Assembly (NCBI GenBank): GCA_031551265.1
Contig: JAVBNU010000025.1
Span: 1 to 34,122 of the forward strand
Source: JAVBNU01 sp031551265
GTDB lineage: Bacteria; Cyanobacteriota; Vampirovibrionia; Gastranaerophilales; Gastranaerophilaceae
Direction: 5' to 3'
Length of the DNA stretch: 34,122 nucleotides
Position numbers and translations under genes: made by a program. Positions 8,579-16,468 of this stretch are shown one piece after another (position 1 is the first letter of the stretch; each line of letters begins with the position of its first letter). The notes below the pieces were generated by a model. It was not told the DNA's origin and did not search any database. It worked only from the letters and a program-made list of their open reading frames with translations.

Positions 8579-9037
8579 ATGATAGAACCAATTTCAAATG
8601 AAAATTTAGACAAGTTTACTACGCTCTCCCAAATATATGAAGCAGAATTTGCTCCATTGACAGGCGCCAAAAAGGACAATAACGGGCTTTATCCACTTTC
8701 TACGCCAATCAACAAAACGCATGCCGGTTATTTGCTATATCATGACAACAAAGCCGTAGGTTTTATTGTTATTAATACCGAAAAAGAGCCTTTTGACGTT
8801 TGTGAGTTTTTTATTTTGAAAAAGTACAGACGTCAAAAACTAGGACAAGAATTGGCATTCAAAATTTTTGATTTACACCCCGGACGCTGGACAGTGAAAC
8901 AACTTTATAACGCAGTCGACGCAAATACATTCTGGCTAAAAATTATAAATAAATATACAAAAAGTCATTATACCCAAACGCTCTACGACGATGATAAATG
9001 GGGGAAAGTCTACATGCAAAGCTTTTCTTCGAAGTAA
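8579..9037 (+). CDS. GNAT-family N-acetyltransferase
   Basis: A 152-residue protein with a GNAT fold. HAGYLLYHDNKAVGFIVI corresponds to beta2-beta3. FDVCEFFILKKYRRQKLGQEL is followed by a helix, with RRQKLGQ (84-90) as the pyrophosphate-binding motif A. GRWTVKQLYNAVDANTFWLK resembles motif B. It transfers an acyl group from acetyl-CoA to an amine; the substrate cannot be told from sequence. Ribosome-binding sequence is weak (A-rich leader). It is divergent from rimM and convergent with the zinc-ribbon protein. The two stop codons abut exactly (TAA at 9035-9037, then TTA at 9038-9040), leaving no intergenic terminator. Confidence 0.85.
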   Translation: MIEPISNENLDKFTTLSQIYEAEFAPLTGAKKDNNGLYPLSTPINKTHAGYLLYHDNKAVGFIVINTEKEPFDVCEFFILKKYRRQKLGQELAFKIFDLHPGRWTVKQLYNAVDANTFWLKIINKYTKSHYTQTLYDDDKWGKVYMQSFSSK

Positions 9038-10246
9038 TTATTCTTCAGACTTCTTTTTTCTGCCGGCTTTTTTTGGCTTTTCTTCTGCTTCATCATCAGC
9101 TTTAGCTTTTTTGGTAGTTTTTTTAGGTTTTTCTTCTGCCTCTTCCGTATCGTCAGCCTTGGCTTTTTTAGAAGTTTTTTTAGGCTTTTCTTCGGTTTCA
9201 GCTTCTTCTTTTTTCGCTTTTGCAGTTGATTTTTTTGCAGGCTTTTCTTTTTCTTCTTTTACTTCAGCTGCAGCAGATTGAGGAGCATCAGGACGACCTT
9301 CATTCCAACGGTCAAGTCCCATTTGTTTTCTCACGATACCAATACCGACGTGTACACGCCATTCATCCATTTTGAGTTGAATAGCAATAATTTTATGACA
9401 GCCGATAGGAGGCAATGGCAATAACGGCTCATACAAGCTCTTAATCGCCATTAACTGTTCTTGAGAAACTGCTAATTTACGTTTAGGGAAAGGAAGCTTC
9501 GGTAAAAATAGTTTTTGTCTTATCAAATTTATACCGAAAAATACTTTTCTTGGCTCTAATCCGATTGCTTCGCCAATAACTTCATGCGCATCAGGATTAG
9601 GAAGAGGCAACATCTTTTTATACAGATTTTCTATTTCTAAAAGTTGTTCTTTAGAAACTAATAGCTGTCTAGGCTCCATGGGTCTTCTCGGGCCGCCGGG
9701 ACCTCTGTTAAACCCACCGCCGCCGCGGTTGAACCCACCACCGCCTTGACGATTGTAACCACCTTGTTGAGGCCTGTTAAATCCACCGCCACCTTGAGGC
9801 CTGTTGTAGCCGCCACCGCCTTGTGGGCGATTATATCCGCCGCCGCCTTGCGGTCTGTTGTAACCACCACCGCCTTGTGGGCGATTATATCCACCACCGC
9901 CGCCTTGACGATCGTATCCGCCGCCACCTTGTGGTCTATTGTAGCCACCACCTTGTGGGCGATTATATCCACCACCGCCGCCTTGACGATCGTATCCGCC
10001 GCCACCTTGTGGTCTATTGTAGCCACCGCCGCCTTGTGGGCGATTGTAGCCTTGTTGAGGAGGACGTCTTTGTTCATCCGCATTTCCGGCAGAATATGAG
10101 CGCGGGTATTGCGGCGCTTCAGGGGTCGATGTTCCATCTTCATCACCCATTTTTTTATCAGGATACAGACAATTCGGACATATTACGCGTTTGGGGTTTT
10201 TTGTTTCAAACTCTGCTCCACACTTAGTGCACTTATTTACATACAT
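9038..10246 (-). CDS. Zinc-ribbon, Gly-rich, Lys-rich-tail protein
   Basis: A 402-residue modular protein of unrecognised family. (1) Zinc ribbon, residues 1-30, with C6/C9 and C23/C26. (2) Low-complexity region, about 61-190, of some 14 blocks of the type GGGG(Y/F)(N/D)RPQ, rich in Gly, Tyr, Arg and Gln, similar in composition to RGG-type RNA-binding tails. (3) Two copies of a roughly 60-residue unit at about 195-257 and 258-312, sharing 'VS(K/Q)EQLxxIxxLY...LPLP...GIxxxR'. (4) Lys/Glu/Ala tail, 325-402, with repeated EEKPKKTxKKAKADD, like histone-H1 tails. No membrane segment or signal peptide is visible. The composition suggests a cytoplasmic nucleic-acid-binding, possibly condensate-forming protein; this is inference. 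The coding repeat is also a DNA minisatellite prone to length change. Confidence 0.78.
   Translation of the reverse strand: MYVNKCTKCGAEFETKNPKRVICPNCLYPDKKMGDEDGTSTPEAPQYPRSYSAGNADEQRRPPQQGYNRPQGGGGYNRPQGGGGYDRQGGGGGYNRPQGGGYNRPQGGGGYDRQGGGGGYNRPQGGGGYNRPQGGGGYNRPQGGGGYNRPQGGGGFNRPQQGGYNRQGGGGFNRGGGGFNRGPGGPRRPMEPRQLLVSKEQLLEIENLYKKMLPLPNPDAHEVIGEAIGLEPRKVFFGINLIRQKLFLPKLPFPKRKLAVSQEQLMAIKSLYEPLLPLPPIGCHKIIAIQLKMDEWRVHVGIGIVRKQMGLDRWNEGRPDAPQSAAAEVKEEKEKPAKKSTAKAKKEEAETEEKPKKTSKKAKADDTEEAEEKPKKTTKKAKADDEAEEKPKKAGRKKKSEE
9740..10068 (-). repeat. Coding minisatellite (about 27-bp unit)
   Basis: Tandem in-frame repeats encode the Gly-rich blocks GGGGYNRPQ, with shorter GGGGGYDRQ-type variants. 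Longer higher-order duplications are visible: the segment around 9890-9950 is repeated almost exactly around 9960-10020. The number of copies probably varies between strains by slippage or unequal recombination. It lies wholly inside the zinc-ribbon protein gene. Confidence 0.85.
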
Positions 10247-10392
10247 TTCTTATTTGTCCCTTTTATTTAGCAAGGTTTTATTCTCTCCTCACTTGCCTCG
10301 AAAAATAACTTAATTTTAATTGAGAATATTCACATATATATTTTATACTTAATTTTCAGATAAGACAAGCTTTTTTATTTTTTTCATACGAT

Positions 10393-10839
10393 TTAATGAG
10401 ATTTATGTTCAAGCATAAATGTCATAGGCCCCCAATTGACAAGGGATACATCCATCATGGCGCGAAATACACCGGACTTAACAGACATGTTTTTATTTAT
10501 TAAAATTTTAATAAATTTCTCATATAGGTCTTCTGCTGTCTCAGGAGGTGCAGCTTTGTCAAAACTTGGACGAGTGCCTTTTTTGCAATCACCAAGAAGC
10601 GTAAACTGTGATACTACAAGGATTTCACCGCCAATATCGGTGATAGAGTGATTCATTTTGTCATTTTCGTCCTCGAACATGCGCAACGCAATAATTTTAT
10701 CCGCCAACCATGCCGCGTCGGCTTCCATGTCGTCTTTTTCTACACCGAGAAGTACCAGTATTCCTTTTCCAATTTCAGAATGAAGTTTATTCTCAACAGT
10801 TACAGAGGCTGTTTTCACTCTCTGAATCAGCGCTTTCAT
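10393..10839 (-). CDS. dtd: D-aminoacyl-tRNA deacylase
   Basis: Hydrolyses D-aminoacyl-tRNA (and glycyl-tRNA-Ala) to keep D-amino acids out of translation. The protein is 148 residues, the usual size. The N-terminus MKALIQRVKTASVTVE is diagnostic. The two signature motifs are SQFTL (77-81) and NWGPMT (135-140), where most homologues have N-x-GPVT. The start overlaps the end of the upstream Maf-like gene by 47 nt in another frame. Both ends look genuine, because DTD always begins with this sequence, so the two are likely translationally coupled. Confidence 0.97.
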   Translation of the reverse strand: MKALIQRVKTASVTVENKLHSEIGKGILVLLGVEKDDMEADAAWLADKIIALRMFEDENDKMNHSITDIGGEILVVSQFTLLGDCKKGTRPSFDKAAPPETAEDLYEKFIKILINKNMSVKSGVFRAMMDVSLVNWGPMTFMLEHKSH

Positions 10840-12790
10840 TTAAATCTTTAATCTCCTTCAGTCTATTATCAAGCAGTGAAACAATTTTGACGACCTTTGC
10901 ATGAGCATCGTAAAAATATTTATGCAACGCTTCGCCGATTTCGTTTTGTGTTTCGTAGTCATACTGCTGGTCTTTTGCTTTCAAAATAAAACCTAAATCA
11001 GATTTTTCAACATATGTTGCCATTTCGAAAACTTTACTTTTCGTCTGATAATTATTCAACAAGTCAATAAACGCATCCATACACTTTTTCAGGTACTTAT
11101 GAACTTCGGGTGTTAGCTGGCGGTAACGTTTTAGCTCGCGCTGAAAATTCATGACGTTTTTTTGTTCACGTTCGAAAATCGGAATTGCATTCTTCAAAAC
11201 ATTAATTTCAGCAGACAGTTTCGCAATAATTTCGGTCAAATTCGGCTTATACGTATCGTCGCGTTGGGCTAAAATTTCTTCTACATTAAGACTCTCATTA
11301 AATGTCGACAAAATCTCCTCTAATTTCACAAACTCAAAGCCTTCAATCAGCGCACCACCTTCGGACGAGTTGACTAAACGTCTTGAGTCATTGTTTCTTA
11401 GCGCGAAATCTCTGAAATACTGTATGAATAAAGCATATTCCATTGAAGTCGGTATTTGTTCGCCGCTCAGCCCTGGCACCATAACAACTTCTTTGTTCAT
11501 CCTGTCAAGTTTTTGCTGTATTATATCGAACAGTTGCTCTTTTTTGCCCTCAAAATCAACACTTGCAGCAAAATATTTTTTCGCAAAACTCTCAAAATCA
11601 CCTACACTAAACTTGTAATTGCCGTCAGTCTCGTCTTTTACATATTTAAAATCACTGTAAATACTGTCTTTTGAGTAGCAATTGCCGCTTGAATACGCTA
11701 AATCTTGACCGATTAATATAATCGGGTTGCAGCCAAGTAATTTCGCACTATAAAGCGCGTTGTACGAAACAGTTCCCTTTGTTTCACACTCGCTGCAATC
11801 AAGGCCAATCAGGTCAGAAAACCAAATATTGGCGGGGTTTTCTTTTGAGTATGTCATGAACTTGCGTTTGAACTCAAAGTTGTGAAAATTCCGATTCGTA
11901 TATGCCTCACAAATGAAATTGATATCCGAAACATCGCTGCCTGAGACTTGAGAGGAAGAATTTTTCATTTCAATTATATTTAAAAAGTCAGGCCTGATTC
12001 CGTGCTGCTCAAGCACTTTATACGCAGAACCAACACAAAAAACCACAACTTTGTCACGGTATTTTTTGATAATTTCGATATTTTTGCTCAACGACGGCCC
12101 AGCCGAAACAATCAATGCGGGCTTGCCGTTAAAGCTATCCTGCAGTGTTGTTAGAGGCGGCATAGATATTTTTGTGCTCAGTTTGGCGAAAGTTTCAACG
12201 AAAAATCGTACTCCCCGTGCGCGTTGGAGTGATACGTGCGCATGGCAAAGAGTCTGGATTACTTGAGTTTCATTCAACAAGTACTCAAACGCGTCTTTAA
12301 ACGTGAATTTGTAAAAATTTAAGAATACAAAATTTGTTTTTATACCGATTGAATAATTAAACGTATAAGCAGCTTTGAAATCCTCAATATTGTCTACGAT
12401 ATAGACATCTGAACGCGCGAGTTCTTTTGTAAAATCAACCACTTCAAGCGTGGAGCGCAAAATCTCCAACTCAGGCTCAAATACAATGATTTTGCCTTTA
12501 GCGTTATCACAAAACTCGCTGAACAAATATCCCAATCCCATACCAAGCATTACATGTGTTGAGTTTAAATCATTACTGGCAACAGATTGCAGGATGTTTT
12601 TTGCTTCTGTTTCAGGGTTCGTATTCTCGTGAACAAGAATTTGGTTAAAAACCATATTAAACTGGCCATTTTCGTTTTGCTCGAGAAAAATTTCATTTTT
12701 TAATTCGCTAATTTCAGCTATTTTTTGAGCCAACACAGGATTTTTAACTGAAAGTGTTTTCAAATTATTTTCTAAAATATGGTTATCCAA
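10793..12790 (-). CDS. Maf/MptE-like (DUF115) family protein
   Basis: A 665-residue protein of the family annotated 'motility-associated factor glycosyltransferase' or '6-hydroxymethylpterin diphosphokinase MptE-like'. The N-terminal Rossmann-like segment has MLGMGLGYLF (81-90) and VFEPELEIL. The central DUF115/MptE domain begins at GKPALIVSAGPSLSKN (222-237), followed by VFCVGSAYKVL and NPIILIGQDLAYS. The C-terminal 200 residues are helical. In flagellated bacteria Maf proteins add nonulosonic acids to flagellin; no flagellar or pseudaminic-acid genes are visible here, so the acceptor is unknown. The start is TTG at 12790 with AGGA 8 nt upstream; no better in-frame ATG matches. The 3' end overlaps dtd by 47 nt. 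Confidence 0.85.
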   Translation of the reverse strand: MDNHILENNLKTLSVKNPVLAQKIAEISELKNEIFLEQNENGQFNMVFNQILVHENTNPETEAKNILQSVASNDLNSTHVMLGMGLGYLFSEFCDNAKGKIIVFEPELEILRSTLEVVDFTKELARSDVYIVDNIEDFKAAYTFNYSIGIKTNFVFLNFYKFTFKDAFEYLLNETQVIQTLCHAHVSLQRARGVRFFVETFAKLSTKISMPPLTTLQDSFNGKPALIVSAGPSLSKNIEIIKKYRDKVVVFCVGSAYKVLEQHGIRPDFLNIIEMKNSSSQVSGSDVSDINFICEAYTNRNFHNFEFKRKFMTYSKENPANIWFSDLIGLDCSECETKGTVSYNALYSAKLLGCNPIILIGQDLAYSSGNCYSKDSIYSDFKYVKDETDGNYKFSVGDFESFAKKYFAASVDFEGKKEQLFDIIQQKLDRMNKEVVMVPGLSGEQIPTSMEYALFIQYFRDFALRNNDSRRLVNSSEGGALIEGFEFVKLEEILSTFNESLNVEEILAQRDDTYKPNLTEIIAKLSAEINVLKNAIPIFEREQKNVMNFQRELKRYRQLTPEVHKYLKKCMDAFIDLLNNYQTKSKVFEMATYVEKSDLGFILKAKDQQYDYETQNEIGEALHKYFYDAHAKVVKIVSLLDNRLKEIKDLNESADSESENSLCNC

Positions 12791-12815
12791 GGCAAATTTC
12801 CTATGTTAATAAAAA

Positions 12816-13751
12816 TCAATTAGCGACTTGCTGTTTTTTGTCAGGTTTTACAATGTTTACGTGTCGTGTTTCCGAAAACTCCTGACGTGCCTGTTTAATT
12901 TGCTCTCTAATTGTTTCTTCAACAGCGTAACCTGATACCAAACGGTCGATGAAGCCGTTATTGAGTTTTACAGCTTTGCCTAAAGCGCCAATGTCGTTGA
13001 GCAGGTCTTTGATTTGCATAAAGTCGTACTCGAAACCTTGTTTTGATTGATAAATAAGCATTTCGCCGGTTGCCGCTTTAATCGGAATTCCGCCTTTTTC
13101 AAAATAAAGTCTAAAAATAGATTTCAAATCCTGCAACTCTGACTGCATTGTCTGAATCGCCTGCTGAACACGAATATAGCGTTCAAATAAGTATTCAATG
13201 TTATCAACTTGTTTGAGCTGCCAGGCGTATTTTTTCTCGTACAAATTTTTCAGGGTTGGATAGGCTTTTGCCAGATTCATCGCATCAGCCATCGCGCGAT
13301 GCTGTTCGCCATATTCAATACTCAGCTTGTTTAACAGAGCCTCAAGTCCGTGAGAATCAAGGTCGGGGTAAACTTCTTTGAACATAAACTGTGTATCGAT
13401 TCTGGGGTTAATAATTTCTTTTTTCTTAATGCGCAAACTCGCTGCATTTAGAAAATTGAAGTCGAAAATCGCGTTATGCGCAACAATTGGGTGATTGCCG
13501 ACGAATTTCAATATTTTCGGCATTATTTTTGCTTCAGTCGGCGCGTCTGCAACCATATCCTCTGTTATGCCGTGTATAGCGATACTGGATTTACGAATAT
13601 GTTGTTCGGGATTGATTAAAGTTTCAAAAACGTCATCGATTTCGTCGTTAACCATTTTGACGGCTGCAAATTCAATAATTTTTTCTTTTGTGTAGTCCAG
13701 ACCTGTTGTTTCAACATCGAGGACAATTTCTATATTTTTTTTGGGTGGCAT
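12816..13751 (-). CDS. DEDDh 3'-5' exonuclease (DnaQ/PolC-epsilon-like)
   Basis: A 311-residue protein. Residues 1-165 form a DEDDh exonuclease with D12 and E14 (VLDVETTGLD), D97 (HNAIFDFNFL), and H151 with D156 (EQHRAMADA): the full metal-binding and catalytic set. This fold proofreads DNA or trims RNA/DNA ends. Residues 170-311 are a separate, helical extension that I do not recognise, so it is not a minimal DnaQ epsilon. An ideal GAGGAG Shine-Dalgarno lies 6 nt before the ATG. It sits 25 nt upstream of the Maf-like gene's TTG and is likely cotranscribed with it. It may be a repair exonuclease or a stand-alone proofreader. Confidence 0.9.
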   Translation of the reverse strand: MPPKKNIEIVLDVETTGLDYTKEKIIEFAAVKMVNDEIDDVFETLINPEQHIRKSSIAIHGITEDMVADAPTEAKIMPKILKFVGNHPIVAHNAIFDFNFLNAASLRIKKKEIINPRIDTQFMFKEVYPDLDSHGLEALLNKLSIEYGEQHRAMADAMNLAKAYPTLKNLYEKKYAWQLKQVDNIEYLFERYIRVQQAIQTMQSELQDLKSIFRLYFEKGGIPIKAATGEMLIYQSKQGFEYDFMQIKDLLNDIGALGKAVKLNNGFIDRLVSGYAVEETIREQIKQARQEFSETRHVNIVKPDKKQQVAN

Positions 13752-13854
13752 CTATAACTCCTCAATAAAATATTAGCATGCTTTTGTACACATGTGAATT
13801 TATGTAACATTTTTTCATATTGAGGTGATTATAAACGAAAACGAAATGAGTTGT

Positions 13855-14697
13855 TTAGCCTTTTATTGCACCGTCGCTGGCGCCTGAGATAAAGTATTTT
13901 TGCATCGCAAGAAAAAAGATTACAATCGGCACGGTTGAAATAATTGAGCCAGCCGCGATAAAGCGCCAATTCGCGCTGAACATCCCTTGCAAATCGTTAA
14001 CGCCAACAGGCAGAGTGTACAAGGTTTTTTTAGTCAGCACGATACTTGGCCATAAAAACTCACCCCACGCACCGATGAACACAAAAATAGCCAGTACCGC
14101 AAGAGTTGGCTTCACGAGTGGCAGAATTATTTTCCACCAAATTTGAAAAACATTACATCCGTCAATAATTGCTGCTTCCTCGAGCTCTTTTGGGATTTGC
14201 ATAAATGCCTGACGCATAAGAAAAATCCCGAACGCGCTAACTGCAAAAGGCAAAATAAGCCCGAGATAGCCCATGGTGTTGTTTACCGAGTCAACGAGAT
14301 TGAGTTTCAACGTTATCAAATAAACGGGCAGCATAATTGCCTGAAACGGAATCATGATTGTTGCGAGGGTCGCGAAGAATATCACCTTTTTACCCTTAAA
14401 CTCCATTCTTGCAAGAGGATACGCGGCTAGTGACGATAAAATTAAATTAAACAAAACAGTGAAACCCGCGACGATTAAACTGTTCCAAAAATAGAGCATA
14501 AACGGAATCTGCTTCCACACACCAACAAAATTGTCCCAAGTTGGGAACTGGGGTATCAAAACGGGCGGATAAGCAAAAATATCTTCCTGCGCCCCCTTCA
14601 TTGCCGTTGAAATTAGCCACAAAAATGGGAATATAGACACAAGAACCGTCAAAATCAGCACCAAATGTATAGGTATATTTTTGAAAATTCGCTTCAT
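13855..14697 (-). CDS. Carbohydrate ABC transporter permease, MalG/UgpE type
   Basis: An inner-membrane permease of about 280 residues with six predicted membrane helices. It carries the cytoplasmic EAA loop (EAAIIDGCNVFQIWWKIILP) that contacts the ATPase. Sequence style (MPVYLITLKLNLVDS, WPSIVLTKKTLYTLPVGV) places it in the CUT1 sugar/glycerol-phosphate family. The upstream permease stop overlaps the ATG by one base (TGATG); a GTG at 14700 is an alternative start. No substrate-binding protein or ATPase gene follows, so those components must be encoded elsewhere. The substrate cannot be assigned. Confidence 0.92.
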   Translation of the reverse strand: MKRIFKNIPIHLVLILTVLVSIFPFLWLISTAMKGAQEDIFAYPPVLIPQFPTWDNFVGVWKQIPFMLYFWNSLIVAGFTVLFNLILSSLAAYPLARMEFKGKKVIFFATLATIMIPFQAIMLPVYLITLKLNLVDSVNNTMGYLGLILPFAVSAFGIFLMRQAFMQIPKELEEAAIIDGCNVFQIWWKIILPLVKPTLAVLAIFVFIGAWGEFLWPSIVLTKKTLYTLPVGVNDLQGMFSANWRFIAAGSIISTVPIVIFFLAMQKYFISGASDGAIKG

Positions 14698-15569
14698 CAC
14701 ATCTGGTACCTTTTCCCTTCAAAGAATAAAATGTTGCAGATTGAAAAAACCAAAACAATCAATAAAAGTATGACAGCCGCTGCCGAAGCGACGCCTAAAT
14801 CAAGGCTTTCAAACGCGCGCTCATAAATATAATACACGATTGTTTTGGTTGAATTGAGCGGGCCGCCTTTTGTCATTACGTAAATTTCGACGAAAACTTT
14901 CAACGCCGAGATTGACGAAATTGTTGTCACAAGTGCGATTGTCGGCATCAGATGAGGGATACTTACGGTCAAATGTTTTTGCCAAAAGTTAGCGCCGTCA
15001 ACCTCAGACGCTTCATACAACTCGTTCGGCGCACTCATCAACGATGAAAGATAAATCATCATATAATAGCCGATGCCCTTCCAAATAGTAACTAAAATTA
15101 CCGAATAGATTGCAAAATTAGGGTCGGTCAGCCAACCGATTTTTGGTAGATGAAAAACCTGCAAAATATAGTTTAAAATTCCATCTTGCGCGTATAACCA
15201 CTTGAAAGCTATTGCTGCGACAACGATTGAGACGATTACCGGTAAATAAATCAAAATTTTATATAAAGTTACCCCTCTGATTTTTTGGTTGATAAAAATT
15301 GCCAAAAGTAGTGGTATTGTCGCCAAAAACGGTACTGCAACCAATAGGTAGATAAAAGTGTTGAGCACGACCTTATAAAATTCTGCCGATTTCAACAGAT
15401 TGATATAGTTTTGTAGCCCTACGAACGTAGGGTTATAGATGTTTGTTGAATAGTCCTTGAAGCTCAGAATAAAAGTATCAAAAAACGGGATGAAGAAAAA
15501 AACAATCAGTATAATTCCCGCAGGAAGCAGGAAAAGGTATGGCACGTAGTTTTTATAGTAATTGTTCAT
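14697..15569 (-). CDS. Carbohydrate ABC transporter permease, MalF/UgpA type
   Basis: Partner permease of the downstream MalG-type gene, together forming the membrane channel of a CUT1 importer. I place the start at 15569 (MNNYYKNYVPYLFLLPAG), giving 290 residues. The open frame extends further upstream to 15830, but that part translates the palindromic repeat and the nusB promoter and has no homologous character. Six membrane helices and an EAA loop (YEASEVDGANFWQKHLTVSIP) are present. No strong Shine-Dalgarno is seen. It is divergent from nusB, with the 59-bp repeat lying between them. Confidence 0.92.
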   Translation of the reverse strand: MNNYYKNYVPYLFLLPAGIILIVFFFIPFFDTFILSFKDYSTNIYNPTFVGLQNYINLLKSAEFYKVVLNTFIYLLVAVPFLATIPLLLAIFINQKIRGVTLYKILIYLPVIVSIVVAAIAFKWLYAQDGILNYILQVFHLPKIGWLTDPNFAIYSVILVTIWKGIGYYMMIYLSSLMSAPNELYEASEVDGANFWQKHLTVSIPHLMPTIALVTTISSISALKVFVEIYVMTKGGPLNSTKTIVYYIYERAFESLDLGVASAAAVILLLIVLVFSICNILFFEGKRYQM

Positions 15570-15629
15570 TTTTCTATTATAAGCGATGTCATGAGTAATG
15601 CAAATAATCTTGAGTTTTTGTATTTTCGT

Positions 15630-15688
15630 ACCCCTCACCCCAACCCCTCCAACCCGGTTGACGCGGTTCCCGCATTGGGGAGAGGGGC
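15630..15688. repeat. 59-bp dispersed palindromic repeat, copy 1
   Basis: CCCCTCACCCCAA (15631-15643) pairs with TTGGGGAGAGGGG (15675-15687), one mismatch in 13, around an internal AACCCGGTT quasi-palindrome. It is much more GC-rich than its surroundings. A second copy at 34027-34085 differs by one indel and a few substitutions, so this is a dispersed family. It sits between the divergent permease and nusB promoters. Confidence 0.92.
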
Positions 15689-15734
15689 AATATAAAAATT
15701 GCAATTTTAAGACAAGATTATCATATAGTTTAGC

Positions 15735-15764
15735 TTGTGCGGCGTGTTTTTTTGTGTCTATAAT
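15735..15764 (+). promoter_or_regulatory. Sigma-70-type promoter of nusB-ftsY
   Basis: TTGTGC (15735-15740) and TATAAT (15759-15764) are separated by 18 nt, close to the sigma-70 consensus. The -10 box lies 28 nt before the nusB ATG, and the leader contains the AAAGGA ribosome-binding site. Confidence 0.6.
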
Positions 15765-15792
15765 ATACGTAGTAAAATTAAAAGGAAAATTT

Positions 15793-16455
15793 ATGCAAGC
15801 TAGAAGCGCAGCAAGAGAATTAACACTCATACTATTTTCACAACTGGATAAAAACGTCGCTAATTACACTGAAAGCGACTTTGAGGATATTATACTCAAA
15901 TCAGTCAGAACATTGACTAACAATGCGAATGATGAGTTGAAATTGTCAGTTTCATCGTTGATTGATTTACGCGAACAGATTCTTGACTATGAAACTGTTG
16001 ATGAAGAAAACCTCAAACTTCCTATCGGAACGGCTAATAAACCTGTGCCGATGATAATGACGAATGACTTCATCGAAAAAATTGATAAAATGACAAATGT
16101 CGCCGAAAAAGCTTTGGTTGCAATTGAAATAGCTGAAATGACAACGCTTGAAGAAAAAAGTGATGTCAAAAACTTCGTTCTCAAAATTGCAAAAGAATAC
16201 CAGCAGCATAGTGAAGATATTGATAATGAAATCAAAAAATTTGCTGTGGGCTGGAACATAGACAGACTCGTGCGAATTGACAAAGATATCATGCGAATTG
16301 CGATTGCGGAGCTGTTATACGTAAAAGACGCACCGTTGAAAGTTGTCATAGACGAAGCGATTGAGCTGGCAAAAAAATATTCGACAGAGGACAGCTCTTC
16401 ATTTATTAACGGAATTTTAGGAAAAGTTGTTGAAGCTAATGCCATAAAGAAATAA
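15793..16455 (+). CDS. nusB: Transcription antitermination factor NusB
   Basis: RNA-binding factor that pairs with NusE (S10) at boxA to allow antitermination in rRNA operons. The start used is the ATG at 15793, preceded by AAAGGA at 7 nt; the open frame extends upstream but that part is the repeat element. The protein is 220 residues, longer than the roughly 140-residue E. coli protein. The N-terminus ARSAARELTLILFSQL is the canonical opening. The C-terminus RLVRIDKDIMRIAIAELLY, VVIDEAIELAKKYSTEDSS and FINGILGKV is diagnostic. The extra length is an internal helical insertion at about 40-110, as in cyanobacterial-type NusB. ftsY follows after 13 nt. Confidence 0.95.
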   Translation: MQARSAARELTLILFSQLDKNVANYTESDFEDIILKSVRTLTNNANDELKLSVSSLIDLREQILDYETVDEENLKLPIGTANKPVPMIMTNDFIEKIDKMTNVAEKALVAIEIAEMTTLEEKSDVKNFVLKIAKEYQQHSEDIDNEIKKFAVGWNIDRLVRIDKDIMRIAIAELLYVKDAPLKVVIDEAIELAKKYSTEDSSSFINGILGKVVEANAIKK

Positions 16456-16468
16456 GGGGGGTTAGCCA

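Noticed and set aside
9740..10068. CRISPR-like periodic repeat
   Set aside because: The repeats are contiguous, about 27 bp, in frame and encode Gly-rich blocks; there are no unique spacers.
9658..10227. Long open frames in alternative frames of the Gly-rich region
   Set aside because: By-products of the repeated GC-rich codons; their products are low-complexity shadows.
10793..12790. Flagellar glycosylation locus
   Set aside because: The Maf/MptE-like gene stands alone; no flagellin, pseudaminic-acid or motility genes are in the window.
13855..15569. Complete sugar ABC transporter operon
   Set aside because: Only the two permeases are present; no binding protein or ATPase is encoded nearby, so the substrate is not assigned.
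15598..15792. N-terminal extension of NusB
   Set aside because: Same repeat region; the ATG at 15793 has a ribosome-binding site and the canonical NusB N-terminus.
15570..15830. N-terminal extension of the MalF-type permease
   Set aside because: It translates the palindromic repeat and the nusB promoter region; the homologous permease start is at 15569.
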